Assembly (NCBI GenBank): GCA_028752905.1
Contig: JAQNBH010000014.1
Location: forward strand, 34,004,640 to 34,068,639
From: Cladorhizidae sp. MBARI D1340-BT2
Taxonomy: Eukaryota > Porifera > Demospongiae > Poecilosclerida > Cladorhizidae
Direction of reading: 5' to 3'
Length of the DNA stretch: 64,000 bases
Shown here: positions 45,301 to 58,700 of the stretch, in pieces
How the letters are laid out: each line of letters opens with the position of its first letter
Numbering within the stretch: position 1 is the first letter of the stretch
The notes under the pieces: generated by a model
The model's database searches: none
The model's input: the letters and a program-made list of their open reading frames with translations, nothing else
What the model was told of the DNA's origin: nothing
Program-made: the position numbers and the translations under genes

Positions 45301-48300
45301 CAGCTTATATATTAGTGCAGGTACACTAGTAGCTGCAGCTTATATATTAGTGCAGGTACACTAGCAGCTCCAGCTTATATATTAGTGCAGGTACACTAGT
45401 AGCTCCAGCTTATATATTAGTGCAGGTACACTAGCAGCTCCAGCTTATATATTAGTGCAGGTACACTAGTAGCTGCAGCTTATATATTAGTGCAGGTACA
45501 CTAGCTGCTCCAGCTTATATATTAGTGCAGGTACACTAGTAGCTCCAGCTTATATATTAGTGCAGGTACACTAGTAGCTCCAGCTTATATATTAGTGCAG
45601 GTACACTAGTAGCTCCAGCTTATAAAGACTGCCACACTACTGCTGTGGCTCAACATCAAGACTGCCACACTACTCAACATCAAGACTGCATGTAATCACA
45701 CGATGATCAGCTCAAGGAGTCTCAGTCATTACTACACTGTTTTAGAATGACTGCGTACATATTTAAAGGATAAAGTAATATTTAATGGGTGGGGTCTACA
45801 TGGGTGCAGGTTCCTTTCTTTTACTTTTTGACAGGTCAATGGTCTGTATGCACAGCATGCGCACTTGGGTGTGGCCATAAATTATACCTTATCTTGGGTG
45901 TGGCCATAAATTATACCTTATCTTGGGTGTGGCCATAAATACCTTATCTTGGGTGTGGCCATAAATACCTTATCTTGGGTCTGGCCATAAATATAAACCT
46001 CCCAGCTGGAGTTTAGCTCACTACAGTCCCATGAAAACTGAAGTTAGATGGGTAAATCCTTCGTGTCATCTTGGTCATACAATGCCCAAGATGGACATTT
46101 CCATGGCTACAGCTTCACTGCTTTCATGGAAAGTTCCACTAATGGTGAGATTTTGATGTGCACTAGGAGCAGTGCAAAATGAACTATCCACATTGTTGCA
46201 TGTTGCCAGCTGCTTACAATGGAAGCAGCTGATGGAAGGTGACCCCTATTATTAGGTCCACTTGTTCTTAACAAGAAGAATAGCTGCCTTGAAAACAGGC
46301 AGTCCATTTTCGATTTGAAGTACAGGAAGTCCTTGAGCTACGACGTTCCGAGTCACGTAGTTTCAAAGTTACGACACCCAATATCAGTAAAATCACATCC
46401 AAGTCCGTACCAAGTCTGGAGGTTACAATACGGCCATACCAAGTCTGGAGGTTACAATACGGCCATACCAAGTCTGGAGGTTACAATACGGCCATACCAA
46501 GTCTGGAGGTTACAATACGGCCATACCAAGTCTGGAGGTTACAATACGGCCATATCAAGTCTGGAGGTTACAATACGGCCATACCAAGTCTGGAGGTTAC
46601 AATACGGCCATACCAAGTCTGGAAGTTACAATACGGCCATACCAAGTCTGGAGGTTACAATACGGCCATACCAAGTCTGGAGGTTACAATACGGCCATAC
46701 CAAGTCTGGAAGTTACAATACGGCCATACCAAGTCTGGAGGTTACAATACGGCCATACCAAGTCTGGAGGTTACAATACAGCCATACCAAGTCTGGAGGT
46801 TACGACACGGCCATACCAAGTCTGGAGGTTACGACACGGCCATACCAAGTCTGGAGGTTACGACACGGCCATACCAAGTCTGGAGGTTACGACACGGCCA
46901 TACCAAGTCTGGAGGTTACGACACGGCCATACCAAGTCTGGAGGTTACGACACGGCCATACCAAGTCTGGAGGTTACGACTCGGCCATACCAAGTCTGGA
47001 GGTTACGACACGGCCATACCAAGTCTGGAGGTTACGACACGGCCATACCAAGTCTGGAGGTTACGACTCGGCCATACCAAGTCTGGAGGTTACGACACGG
47101 CCATACCAAGTCTGGAGGTTACGACACGGCCATACCAAGTCTGGAGGTTACGACACGGCCATACCAAGTCTGAAGGTTACAATACGGCCATACCAAGTCT
47201 GGAGGTTACAATACGGCCATACCAAGTCTGAAGGTTACAATACGGCCATACCAAGTCTGAAGGTTACGACACGGCCATACCAAGTCTGGAGGTTACGACA
47301 CGGCCATACCAAGTCTGTAGGTTACAATACGGCCATACCAAGTCTGGAGGTTACAATACGGCCATACCAAGTCTGAAGGTTACAATACGGCCATACCAAG
47401 TCTGAAGGTTACGACTCGGCCATACCAAGTCTGGAGGTTACGACTCGGCCATACCAAGTCTGGAGGTTACGACACGGCCATACCAAGTCTGGAGGTTACG
47501 ACACGGCCATACCAAGTCTGGAGGTTACGACTCGGCCATACCAAGTCTGGAGGTTACGACACGGCCATACCAAGTCTGGAGGTTACGACACGGCCATACC
47601 AAGTCTGGAGGTTACGACACGGCCATACCAAGTCTGAAGGTTACAATACGGCCATACCAAGTCTGGAGGTTACAATACGGCCATACCAAGTCTGAAGGTT
47701 ACAATACGGCCATACCAAGTCTGAAGGTTACGACACGGCCATACCAAGTCTGGAGGTTACGACACGGCCATACCAAGTCTGAAGGTTACAATACGGCCAT
47801 ACCAAGTCTGGAGGTTACAATACGGCCATACCAAGTCTGAAGGTTACAATACGGCCATACCAAGTCTGAAGGTTACGACACGGCCATACCAAGTCTGGAG
47901 GTTACGACACGGCCATACCAAGTCTGAAGGTTACAATACGGCCATACCAAGTCTGGAGGTTACGACACGGCCATACCAAGTCTGAAGGTTACAATACGGC
48001 CATACCAAGTCTGGAGGTTACAATACGGCCATACCAAGTCTGAAGGTTACAATACGGCCATACCAAGTCTGAAGGTTACGACACGGCCATACCAAGTCTG
48101 GAGGTTACGACACGGCCATACCAAGTCTGTAGGTTACAATACGGCCATACCAAGTCTGGAGGTTACAATACGGCCATACCAAGTCTGAAGGTTACAATAC
48201 GGCCATACCAAGTCTGAAGGTTACGACTCGGCCATACCAAGTCTGGAGGTTACGACTCGGCCATACCAAGTCTGGAGGTTACGACACGGCCATACCAAGT

Positions 48301-51300
48301 CTGGAGGTTACGACACGGCCATACCAAGTCTGGAGGTTACGACTCGGCCATACCAAGTCTGGAGGTTACGACACGGCCATACCAAGTCTGGAGGTTACGA
48401 CACGGCCATACCAAGTCTGGAGGTTACGACACGGCCATACCAAGTCTGAAGGTTACAATACGGCCATACCAAGTCTGGAGGTTACAATACGGCCATACCA
48501 AGTCTGAAGGTTACAATACGGCCATACCAAGTCTGAAGGTTACGACACGGCCATACCAAGTCTGGAGGTTACGACACGGCCATACCAAGTCTGAAGGTTA
48601 CAATACGGCCATACCAAGTCTGGAGGTTACAATACGGCCATACCAAGTCTGAAGGTTACAATACGGCCATACCAAGTCTGAAGGTTACGACACGGCCATA
48701 CCAAGTCTGGAGGTTACGACACGGCCATACCAAGTCTGAAGGTTACAATACGGCCATACCAAGTCTGGAGGTTACAATACGGCCATACCAAGTCTGAAGG
48801 TTACAATACGGCCATACCAAGTCTGGAGGTTACAATACGGCCATACCAAGTCTGAAGGTTACAATACGGCCATACCAAGTCTGGAGGTTACGACACGGCC
48901 ATACCAGTAGGAGGTTACAATACGGCTACGTATAATACTTTAGTTGCGCAACGCGCATAGTGCCATAGAAAACGAGTCACACAGTGCATGTAGACCAGTC
49001 CTGACTCCCGCAGGGCAACTCGAGCCTTTCAGATGGAGTGCTATGTCGCTTGTGATCTCCCGTTTCCTTTATTTAGGAGGGGTGCAGGGGAGAGAGAGGC
49101 CAATCACTGAGTAGTAACAGTATATTACTGTAAGCATTAGAGGGGTACTGGGAGGTGACTTGACTTACACCGCATCTTAGGAACGTAACCCTGTCGTAAC
49201 TTGAGGACTGCCTGTACTCCTTGGTCATCACAGGCTCTGATTGTGCATCTCAGGAAGAGTCTAGGGGACAGGTTGCTCTCACTGCTCGCTGGCCTAATCT
49301 GCCATTCCCTTCAAATCGAGCAGAGGTTTAGCCTACTATAGGAAGTATCTAGTATAGCATAGGAAGTGTCTAGTGTACTATAGGAAGTGTCTAATGTACT
49401 ATAGGAATTGTCTAGATATTTTAGGAAGTGTCTAGTGTACTATAGGAAGTGTCTAGTACAGCATAGGAAGTGTCTAGTGTACTATAGGAAGTGTCTAGTG
49501 TACTATAGGAAGTGTCTAGTACAGCATAGGAAGTGTCTAGTGTACTATAGGAAGTGTCTAGTACAGCATAGGAAGTGTATTATAGGAAGTGTCTAGTGTA
49601 CTATAGGAAGTGTCTAGTACAGCATAGGAAGTGTCTAGTGTACTATAGGAAGTGTCTAGTGTACTATAGGAAGTGTCTAGTGTACTATAGGAAGTGTCTA
49701 GTGTACTATAGGAAGTGTCTAGTGTACTATAGGAAGAAGGGTTTGGGGGGGCAACCGGAGGAATTTGGATATTAAGGAGGGGGCATGATGGTTAAAGATG
49801 TGACAAAGTTTCTAATGAATTTTAATAATACAATTTCCAAGGGGGGCAGCCCCCCCCCTAAATGAAACCCTGGGAAGTGTCTCGTGTACTATAGGAAGTG
49901 TTGTAATGAGGTCATAATGAGGTCATAAAGCAATACTCCGACAAACACTAGTTCCACTGTAACAGTAGACGTACGAAATTCATCGGCTTTTGAGCCGGGC
50001 CACATGGAGTATGCCGGGCTGCATGGAGTATGCCGGGCCGCATGGAGTGTGCCGGGCCACATGGAGTGTGCCGGGCCGCATGGAGTATGCCGGGCTGCAT
50101 GGAGTATGCCGGGCCGCATGGAGTATGCCGGGCCACATGGAGTATGCCGGGCCGCATGGAGTATGCCGGGCCACCTGGAGTATGCCGGGCCGCATGGAGT
50201 ATGCCGGGCCGCATGGAGTATGCCGGGCCGCATGGAGTATGCCGGGCCGCATGGAGTATGCCGGGCCGCATGGAGTATGCCGGGCCGCATGGAGTATGCC
50301 GGGCCACATGGAGTATGCCGGGCCGCATGGAGTATGCCGGGCCACATGGAGTATGCCGGGCCACATGGAGTATGCCGGGCCACATGGAGTATGCCGGGCC
50401 ACATGGAGTATGCCGGGCCACATGGAGTATGCCGGGCCACATGGAGTATGCCGGGCCACATCCGGGCCACATGGAGTATGCTGGTGAGGAGTGCAGCTTT
50501 CTGTCAGCATAGAGATGACGCTTATTGTAATCCAGCAGCAGCTGCTAGTCACCTGGTCCAGGGAGAAGCCAAGCAGCAATAAACATCACAGACTGTCATA
50601 AAGATGTCAAGGTCACTGGATTTTTAGCAAATACTTTCAAGAAATGGCAAGTCTATGGGAAGAGAGTGACAGCATGTCAGAGATATCGAGTTTAATCCGA
50701 GAGGACCATGTCCCAAGTCCCCCCCTGATTGCCACATGCTGTTCTACATGTATATGCAAAGAGCTTTAATAGTACATTTTTTCTTGCACATCATTATCCC
50801 AGACATCCTTGCACATCATTATCCCAGACATCCTTGCACATCATTATCCCAGACATCCTTGCACATCATTATCCCAGACATCCTTGCACATCATTATCCC
50901 AGACATCCTTGCACATCATTATCCCAGACATCCTTGCACATCATTATCCCAGACATCCTTGCACATCATTATCCCAGACATCCTTGCACATCATTATCCC
51001 AGACATCCTTGCACATCATTATCCCAGACATCCTTGCACATCATTATCCCAGACATCCTTGCACATCATTATCCCAGACATCCTTGCACATCATTATCCC
51101 AGACATGATTCTGGTGTTTTGGGGAAGCTCTTCTGTTGAGAGGCTGCCAGGCCACTCTGAGCCCATCCAGAAAGTAATAATTCCGTACCATGTGGTATAC
51201 ATGTGTGTGTGTGTGTGTGCGTGCGCGCATGCCTGCCTCCATGTCCATGTCTATAGTATGGTTTCATAGGAAATGCTGACCTAACGAGCAGAACTTCCCT

Positions 51301-54300
51301 CCTGTTCTAGGAGAGGTCATCTTGAGTTGTGTTATCAACATGGCATTTGATTGCTGGATATCAGAAGCAAATAATCAGGAACACGACCACAACTGGCTTC
51401 TGCCAGGCCAAGCACAACAGAGATATGAAAGGCTCCCAGTGTGTGTGTATGTGTGTGTGTGTGTATATACACACACAATTACAACCCCTTATTAATATCC
51501 CTCATTAGTGGCTTCGATGGGTAGTATATAACAGTACACCCAAACACAGCCCTAGCCCTAGCAAGTACACAACTCATTAGCCCTAGCCCTAGCCAGTACA
51601 CAACCTCATTAGCCCTAGCCCTAGCCAGTACACAACCTCATTAGCCCTAGCCCTAGCCAGTACACAACCTCATTAGCCCTAGCCCTAGCCAGTACACAAC
51701 CTCATTAGCCCTAGCCCTAACAGTACACAACCTCATTAGCCCTAGCCCTAGCCAGTACACACCTCATTAGCCCTAGCCCTAGCCAGTACACAACCTCATT
51801 AGCCCTAGCCAGTACACAACCTCATTAGCCCTAGCCCTAGCCAGTACACAACCTCATTAGCCCTAGCCCTAGCCAGTACACAACCTCATTAGCCCTAGCC
51901 CTAGCCAGTACACAACCACATTAGCCCTAGCCCTAGCCAGTACACAACATCATTAGCCCTAGCCCTAGCAGCACACAACCTCATTAGCCCTAGCCCTAGC
52001 CAGTACACAACCTCATTAGCCCTAGCCCTAGCCAGTACACAACCTCATTAGCCCTAGCCCTAGCCAGTACACAACCTCATTAGCCCTAGCCCTAGCCAGT
52101 ACACAACCTCATTAGCCCTAGCCCTAACAGTACACAACCTCATTAGCCCTAGCCCTAGCCAGTACACACCTCATTAGCCCTAGCCCTAGCCAGTACACAA
52201 CCTCATTAGCCCTAGCCAGTACACAACCTCATTAGCCCTAGCCCTAGCCAGTACACAACCTCATTAGCCCTAGCCCTAGCCAGTACACAACCTCATTAGC
52301 CCTAGCCCTAGCCAGTACACAACCACATTAGCCCTAGCCCTAGCCAGTACACAACATCATTAGCCCTAGCCCTAGCAGCACACAACCTCATTAGCCCTAG
52401 CCCTAGCCAGTACACAACCTCATTAGCCCTAGCCCTAGCCAGTACACAACCTCATTAGCCCTAGCCCTAACAGTACACAACCTCATTAGCCCTAGCCCTA
52501 GCCAGTACACACCTCATTAGCCCTAGCCCTAGCCAGTACACAACCTCATTAGCCCTAGCCAGTACACAACCTCATTAGCCCTAGCCAGTACACAACCTCA
52601 TTAGCCCTAGCCCTAGCCAGTACACAACCTCATTAGCCCTAGCCCTAGCCAGTACACAACCTCATTAGCCCTAGCCCGTACACACCTCATTAGCCCTAGC
52701 CCTAGCCAGTGTACACAACCTCATTAGCCCTAGCCCTAGAGAGCACACAACCTCATCTTCCCTATTCCTAGCCCTAGCGAGCACACACCTCATTAGCCCT
52801 AGCCCTAGAGAGCACACACCTCGCCCTAGCCCTAGAGAGCACACACCTCATTAGCCCTAGCCCTAGCGAGCACGTATCTTACCGTCATCAGGAGGGGTCA
52901 AATCAGGAGCCTCGTTGGTGAAGTCGGGGTCAAAGTTTGTTACATCCGTCTCACTCTTCACCTCTGGTTTGAAGGGAGCAGGAATCTGTACAACACAGTG
53001 AAGTACCATGAACCCATCACTGCCACGCACAATATTCATGTACACCAGAGTGTATGTGTGTGTGTATGTGTGTGTGTGTGTGCATGTGTGTGTGCATGCG
53101 TGTGTGGGTGTGCTTGATGCCACTGGTGATGTCTATTATGTTAGGCGCTCAAGCTTTGCATGATGTGCATTTTCCCAGCAGCCATATTGCCTTGCCCAAG
53201 ACTGGCACAGCCATGTTGCCTTGCCCAAGACTGACACAGCCATGTTGCCTTGCCCAAGACTGACACAGCCATGTTGCCTTGCCCAAGACTGACACAGCCA
53301 TGTTGCCTTGCCCAACACTGGCACAGCGATGTTGCCTTGCCCAAGACTGACACAGCCATGTTGCCTTGCCCAAGACTGACACAGCCATGTTGCCTTGCCC
53401 AACAGCCATGTTGCCTTGCCCAAGACTGACACAGCCATGTTGCCTTGCCCAAGACTGGCACAGCCATGTTGCCTTGCCCAAGACTGGCACAGCCATGTTG
53501 CCTTGCCCAAGACTGACACAGCCATGTTGCCTTGCCCAAGACTGGCACAGCCATGTTGCCTTGCCCAAGACTGACACAGCCATGTTGCCTTGCCCAAGAC
53601 TGGCACAGCCATGTTGCCTTGCCCAAGACTGACACAGCCATGTTGCCTTGCCCAAGACTGGCACAGCCATGTTGCCTTGCCCAACACTGGCATAGCCATG
53701 TTGCCTTGCCCAAGACTGGCACAGCCATGACACAGCCATGTTGCCTTGCCCAACACTGACACAGCCATGTTGCCTTGCCCAAGACTGGCACAGCCATGTT
53801 GCCTTGCCCAACACTGGCACAGCCATGTTGCCTTGCTCAAGAAGCTGCAGACTCTTGAAGAGCCATCCAAAACAACTGCTATGACCACCCACCATTTGGT
53901 TGGCAAGGACGTCACATGACTGGGGCCAGCCACACCCTCACATGACCGAGGCAACCAATGCTTCCTGGCAATTGTCCCTTCCAGCGGCTACAGTCTTCCA
54001 TCTGCCACCTCTTCATGGTCGCCATACACAAGCTCCACCTCCTTTAGCAAGTGTCAGCACTGGCTCCATACACAAGCTCCACCTCCTCTAGCAAGTGTCA
54101 GCACTGGCTCCATACACAAGCTCCACCTCCTCTAGCAAGTGTCAGCACTGGCTCCATACACAAGCTCCACCTCCTCTAGCAAGTGCCAGCACTGGCTCCA
54201 TACACAAGCTCCACCTCCTCTAGCAAGTGCCAGCACTGGCTCCATACACAAGCTCCACCTCCTCTAGCAAGTGCCAGCACTGGCTCCATGCACAAGCTCC

Positions 54301-55746
54301 ACCTCCTCTAGCAAGTGTCAGTACTGGCTCCATACACAAGCTCCACCTCCTCTAGCAAGTGCCAGCACTGGCTCCATACACAAGCTCCACCTCCTCTAGC
54401 AAGTGTCAGCACTGGCTCCATACACAAGCTCCACCTCCTCTAGCAAGTGACATCACTGGCTCCATACACAAGCTCCACCTCCTCTAGCAAGTGTCAGCAC
54501 TGGCTCCATACACAAGCTCCACCTCCACTGGCTCCATACAGACTGGCGGGGTTGGCTTTACCGTGCTCTGGCCTGACCACCCTATCTTTGCACGAGTACT
54601 GCTTGCATCATGAGAACATGAAGTTATGCGGTAAACAAAAGCTTCACATGCCTACCCACTCATCTCATCCAACCACTCCCACCACACTCACACTCCACCT
54701 AGAACCCGGGCAGACCTGACGCTCACTCGACCCTGCTCCCTAAATGTGCACCTTCTTATCATAAAGATCTTGAAAGTTGAGGGATTCAAAGAAGACGTTC
54801 TTCATTACCTCCTCTGCATCTTCAACCCCGCCCCCTAACCTGTATATGGAAACAAGCAATGCAAGAATATTTGATTATATACCCACCCACACCCTTCACC
54901 ACCACACACCCACCCACACCCTTCACCACCACACACCCACCTCCTTCACCACCACACACCCTTCACCACCACACTCACCTCCTTCACCACCACACACCCA
55001 CCTCCTTCACTACCACACACTCACTTCCTCACAACTCCCTGGCCACTCATCCACCTCTCCACTGACACACCTACTCCTACATAGCACACTTCCTCACAAC
55101 CACCTACTATCTATACCCAGCCACACACCCACCCACCTATACCCAGCCAGCCACCCATCCATACCTAGCTACCCACCCACCTATACCCAGCCACCCACCC
55201 AGCCACCCACCCACCTATACCCAGCCACCCACCCACCCACCCATCCATACCTAGCTACCCACCCACCCATCCATACCCAGCCACCCACCCACCCACCCAC
55301 CTATACCCAGCCACCCACCCACCCATCCATACCCAGCTACCCACCTATTAATGCTCTCTAGCTACCTACCGCAAAAGACACCCTCCAACACATGCTAAGA
55401 CTCCCACATATAAAATATACTGCACCGTTTGGTCGGGTCTTTCTGCAGGAGTCCGGAGAGAAGTGCTTTGGCCACTTCCGAGAGCCGGGCAGGAAACTTG
55501 ATCTCTTCCGAAAGAATGAGTTCAAACAGAACTTCATGGTCCCTCGAGTAAAATGGAAGTCTCCCACACATCATCTCATACATGACCACACCGACACCCC
55601 ACCAATCCACAGCACGGCCGTAGTCATTGTCTTCTAGCACCTTCATACATTTAACACAAACACACGTACTTATTATCGGCTTCTACATAGAGCACACCAC
55701 TCCAGTCATAACTCAGTCAAAATTGGTTTATACGCAACCCCCCCCC

Positions 55747-55777
<31 letters not shown>

Positions 55778-58700
55778 ACAGACTTATACTTGAACTGTAC
55801 AATAAGTTGGACACCAGACTAGACAAAAAGGGGAGGAGGGGATTAATCACAGCAAACAAACCCATCCAGGAGTGCCTCTTTTCTCGAGGGCAAAGAAATA
55901 CCGAGTCTCCCAGCAGGCACAGGTGACTGTGCAGTCTCTCCCAGGAAGGATGCACTAGCTGATCTAACATCTAGCAGCACATCTGGAAGGCCTCCACTAG
56001 CTGCTAGTGCAGCATCTAGCAGCACATCTGGAAGGCCTCCACTAGCTGCTAGTGCAGCATCTAGCAGCACATCTGGAAGGCCTCCACTAGCTGCTAGTGC
56101 AGCATCTAGCAGCACATCTGGAAGACCTCCACTAGCTGCTAGTGAGTATCTAGCAGCACATCTGGAAGGCCTCCACTAGCTGCTAGTGCAGCATCTAGCA
56201 GCACATCTGGAAGGCCTCCACTAGCTGCTAGTGCAGCATCTAGCAGCACATCTGGAAGGCCTCCACTAGCTGCTAGTGCAGCATCTAGCAGCACATCTGG
56301 AAGGCCTCCACTAGCTGCTAGTGCAGCATCTAGCAGCACATCTGGAAGGCCTCCACTAGCTGCTAGTGCAGCATCTAGCAGCACATCTGAAAGGCCTCCA
56401 CTAGCTGCTAGTGCAGCATCTAGCAGCACATCTGGAAGGCCTCCACTAGCTGCTAGTGCAGCATCTAGCAGCACATCTGGAAGGCCTCCACTAGCTGCTG
56501 GCGATAATCTTTAGCAGCTGCTGCACTTGCTATTGCTAAGCTAGTGGGTGTGTCCCCTGAAGGTCTTCTCCTTTGATGGTGAAATCAAGGTCAAAGTTTA
56601 ACAATGTTATGCAATATCATATTGTGTGCCATGCGAAGGCTTGAAGTGCACCAACACACACACACACACACTGCAGAACAGATTGTCTTCCTTCACATTA
56701 TGGACCTCCTGCTGTAGGTGTGGCAGGTGGACACTCCCTCCTGCCCCTGCTGCAGGTGTGGCCACTCCCTCCTACATTCTGCGCACCACCAGAGAGACTC
56801 GTTACCAAGGTTTGCCAGCTGATTTTCCAGAAAGGCAAAACTGGTAGAGCACCAGTTTTGATATATTAACACTCGCATACATCAAGATTAGCACTTCACA
56901 GCAAGATACCATTTAACCCTTTCACTGGCAGATTTACGGAGGACTTTTTACAAAAATTGACACAATTTCACATTTTTTTATTTTTATAGAGGACCACATG
57001 AAGACAAGTAAGTACCCAACAACTATATATCAGGTGATAGCTGATGCATGAAGGGACGTTATGTTAAATTTTAGTTGCTTAGCAACAAACCACAGAAATG
57101 TGAATATTGTTATAAGAGACAGGAAGTAAAATAAAAGGGTTTATATCGGGTTTATATCATCTCAATTTCATAAAACCAGCAATGTTAGCCGGTCAACTTT
57201 TGGTCAACAACAACGACTGTTTGTCAACAACAATTTTTTGTTTGATTATAACAAACCGCAAAGATGTGAATATCATTATAGGTTGAAAAAGGCTATTTTC
57301 AGCTCGGTTTCATACACATGAAATCAGCAATGTTAGCTAGTCAACGTTACTATTTGTCAACAACATTTTTTGGTCATTATAACAAACCACAAAGATGTGA
57401 AAATCATAACAAAGAGGAAGTAAGGGCTAGGGTCCATAGTACTGAAAAATAAATAAAAGTATGTGCAAAGTGTGCATAACATAATTATAAATAAATATAG
57501 ATAAAAAATAAAAAGGCAATGCCCTTGGCACTGTGAAGGTGTGCATGTTCAGCATAACTCAGACAAACACATAGTGCTACATTATTTAAAATATATATAT
57601 ATATAAATAATAACCTCTCCTCCAACCCTGTCTTCTCTTCTGCTGCTTCCTCATCCTCCTCCAGGTCCATGAGTGAAACTACCTTCCCAGGAGAAATAGT
57701 TCTTATTATTATGCTAGTTACTAGGCTTTACTATACAACTCTTATCTATTCTTAACTTGGGGGAAGTCTTCATGACCATCGCTATCGTCTGAAGCTTCGC
57801 TTGGCAGAGTAGGGCGATCTATACTTTGAAAACTTGCTTCTTGGTCGGTGCCAACAGCTTCTGTTATAGCTGCCATAGCATCACCGTCAACTACGCCACT
57901 TCCCAGGTAAGCACAGGCACCTCCTTCCTCTTCTTCACTAACGTCAATCTCGGACAGGCCGAAGTCATCCTCAAATAGGAAAAGTCTAACGCTTCGTCTC
58001 TACTACGCTTCGTCTCTACTAAAGCGGGTCGCCATTTCTTCTTCGAGACCGGGAATTAACCGGAAGTGATGTTTGCTGGCACATTTACTTCCCTTTCCTC
58101 ATTCCGTATTTTCCAGATATTCAGGGGTATATTAGAGGCATGCTTTAGGCATATTCGTGCAATTTTTTGAAGTTAATACCGCGAACGGTTAATTTTTTAC
58201 GAATTTTTTCGTCGCGGTTAATCCGTTTTCGCGACTTAAGTCGCTTATGCCAGTGAGAGGGTTAAGGATGCCTAACAAAGGTGTAATAACAGCTCAACAG
58301 AAAGATGGCTCGTCATCCAGAGTTTACCGGTATGATTCCAAACATACCTCCTGGCTCTACGCAATACCAAACCTAGTTCCCTGGTCTATACGGTACCAAA
58401 CCTAGTTCCCAGGTCTATACGGTACCAAACCTAGTTCCCAGGTCTATACGGTACCAAACCTAGTTCCCAGGTCTATACGGTACCAAACCTAGTTCCCAGG
58501 TCTATACGGTACCAAACCTAGTTCCCTCGTCTATACGGTACCAAACCTAGTTCCCAGGTCTATACGGTACCAAACCTAGTTCCCTGGTCTATACGGTACC
58601 AAACCTAGTTCCCTCGTCTATACGGTACCAAACCTAGTTCCCAGGTCTATACGGTACCAAACCTAGTTCCCTGGTCTATACGGTACCAAACCTAGTCCCT

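Noticed and set aside
33517..45625. CRISPR array
   Set aside because: No spacers: the 35-bp units abut each other directly and the DNA is eukaryotic with spliced genes.
51545..52875. Interstitial telomere
   Set aside because: The hexamer is CCCTAG in pairs within a longer 32-bp unit, not a continuous TTAGGG run.
56624..56878. Zinc-finger-like frames with several Cys
   Set aside because: Short, no consistent spacing, includes a small duplication, and does not match the missing AKT exon.
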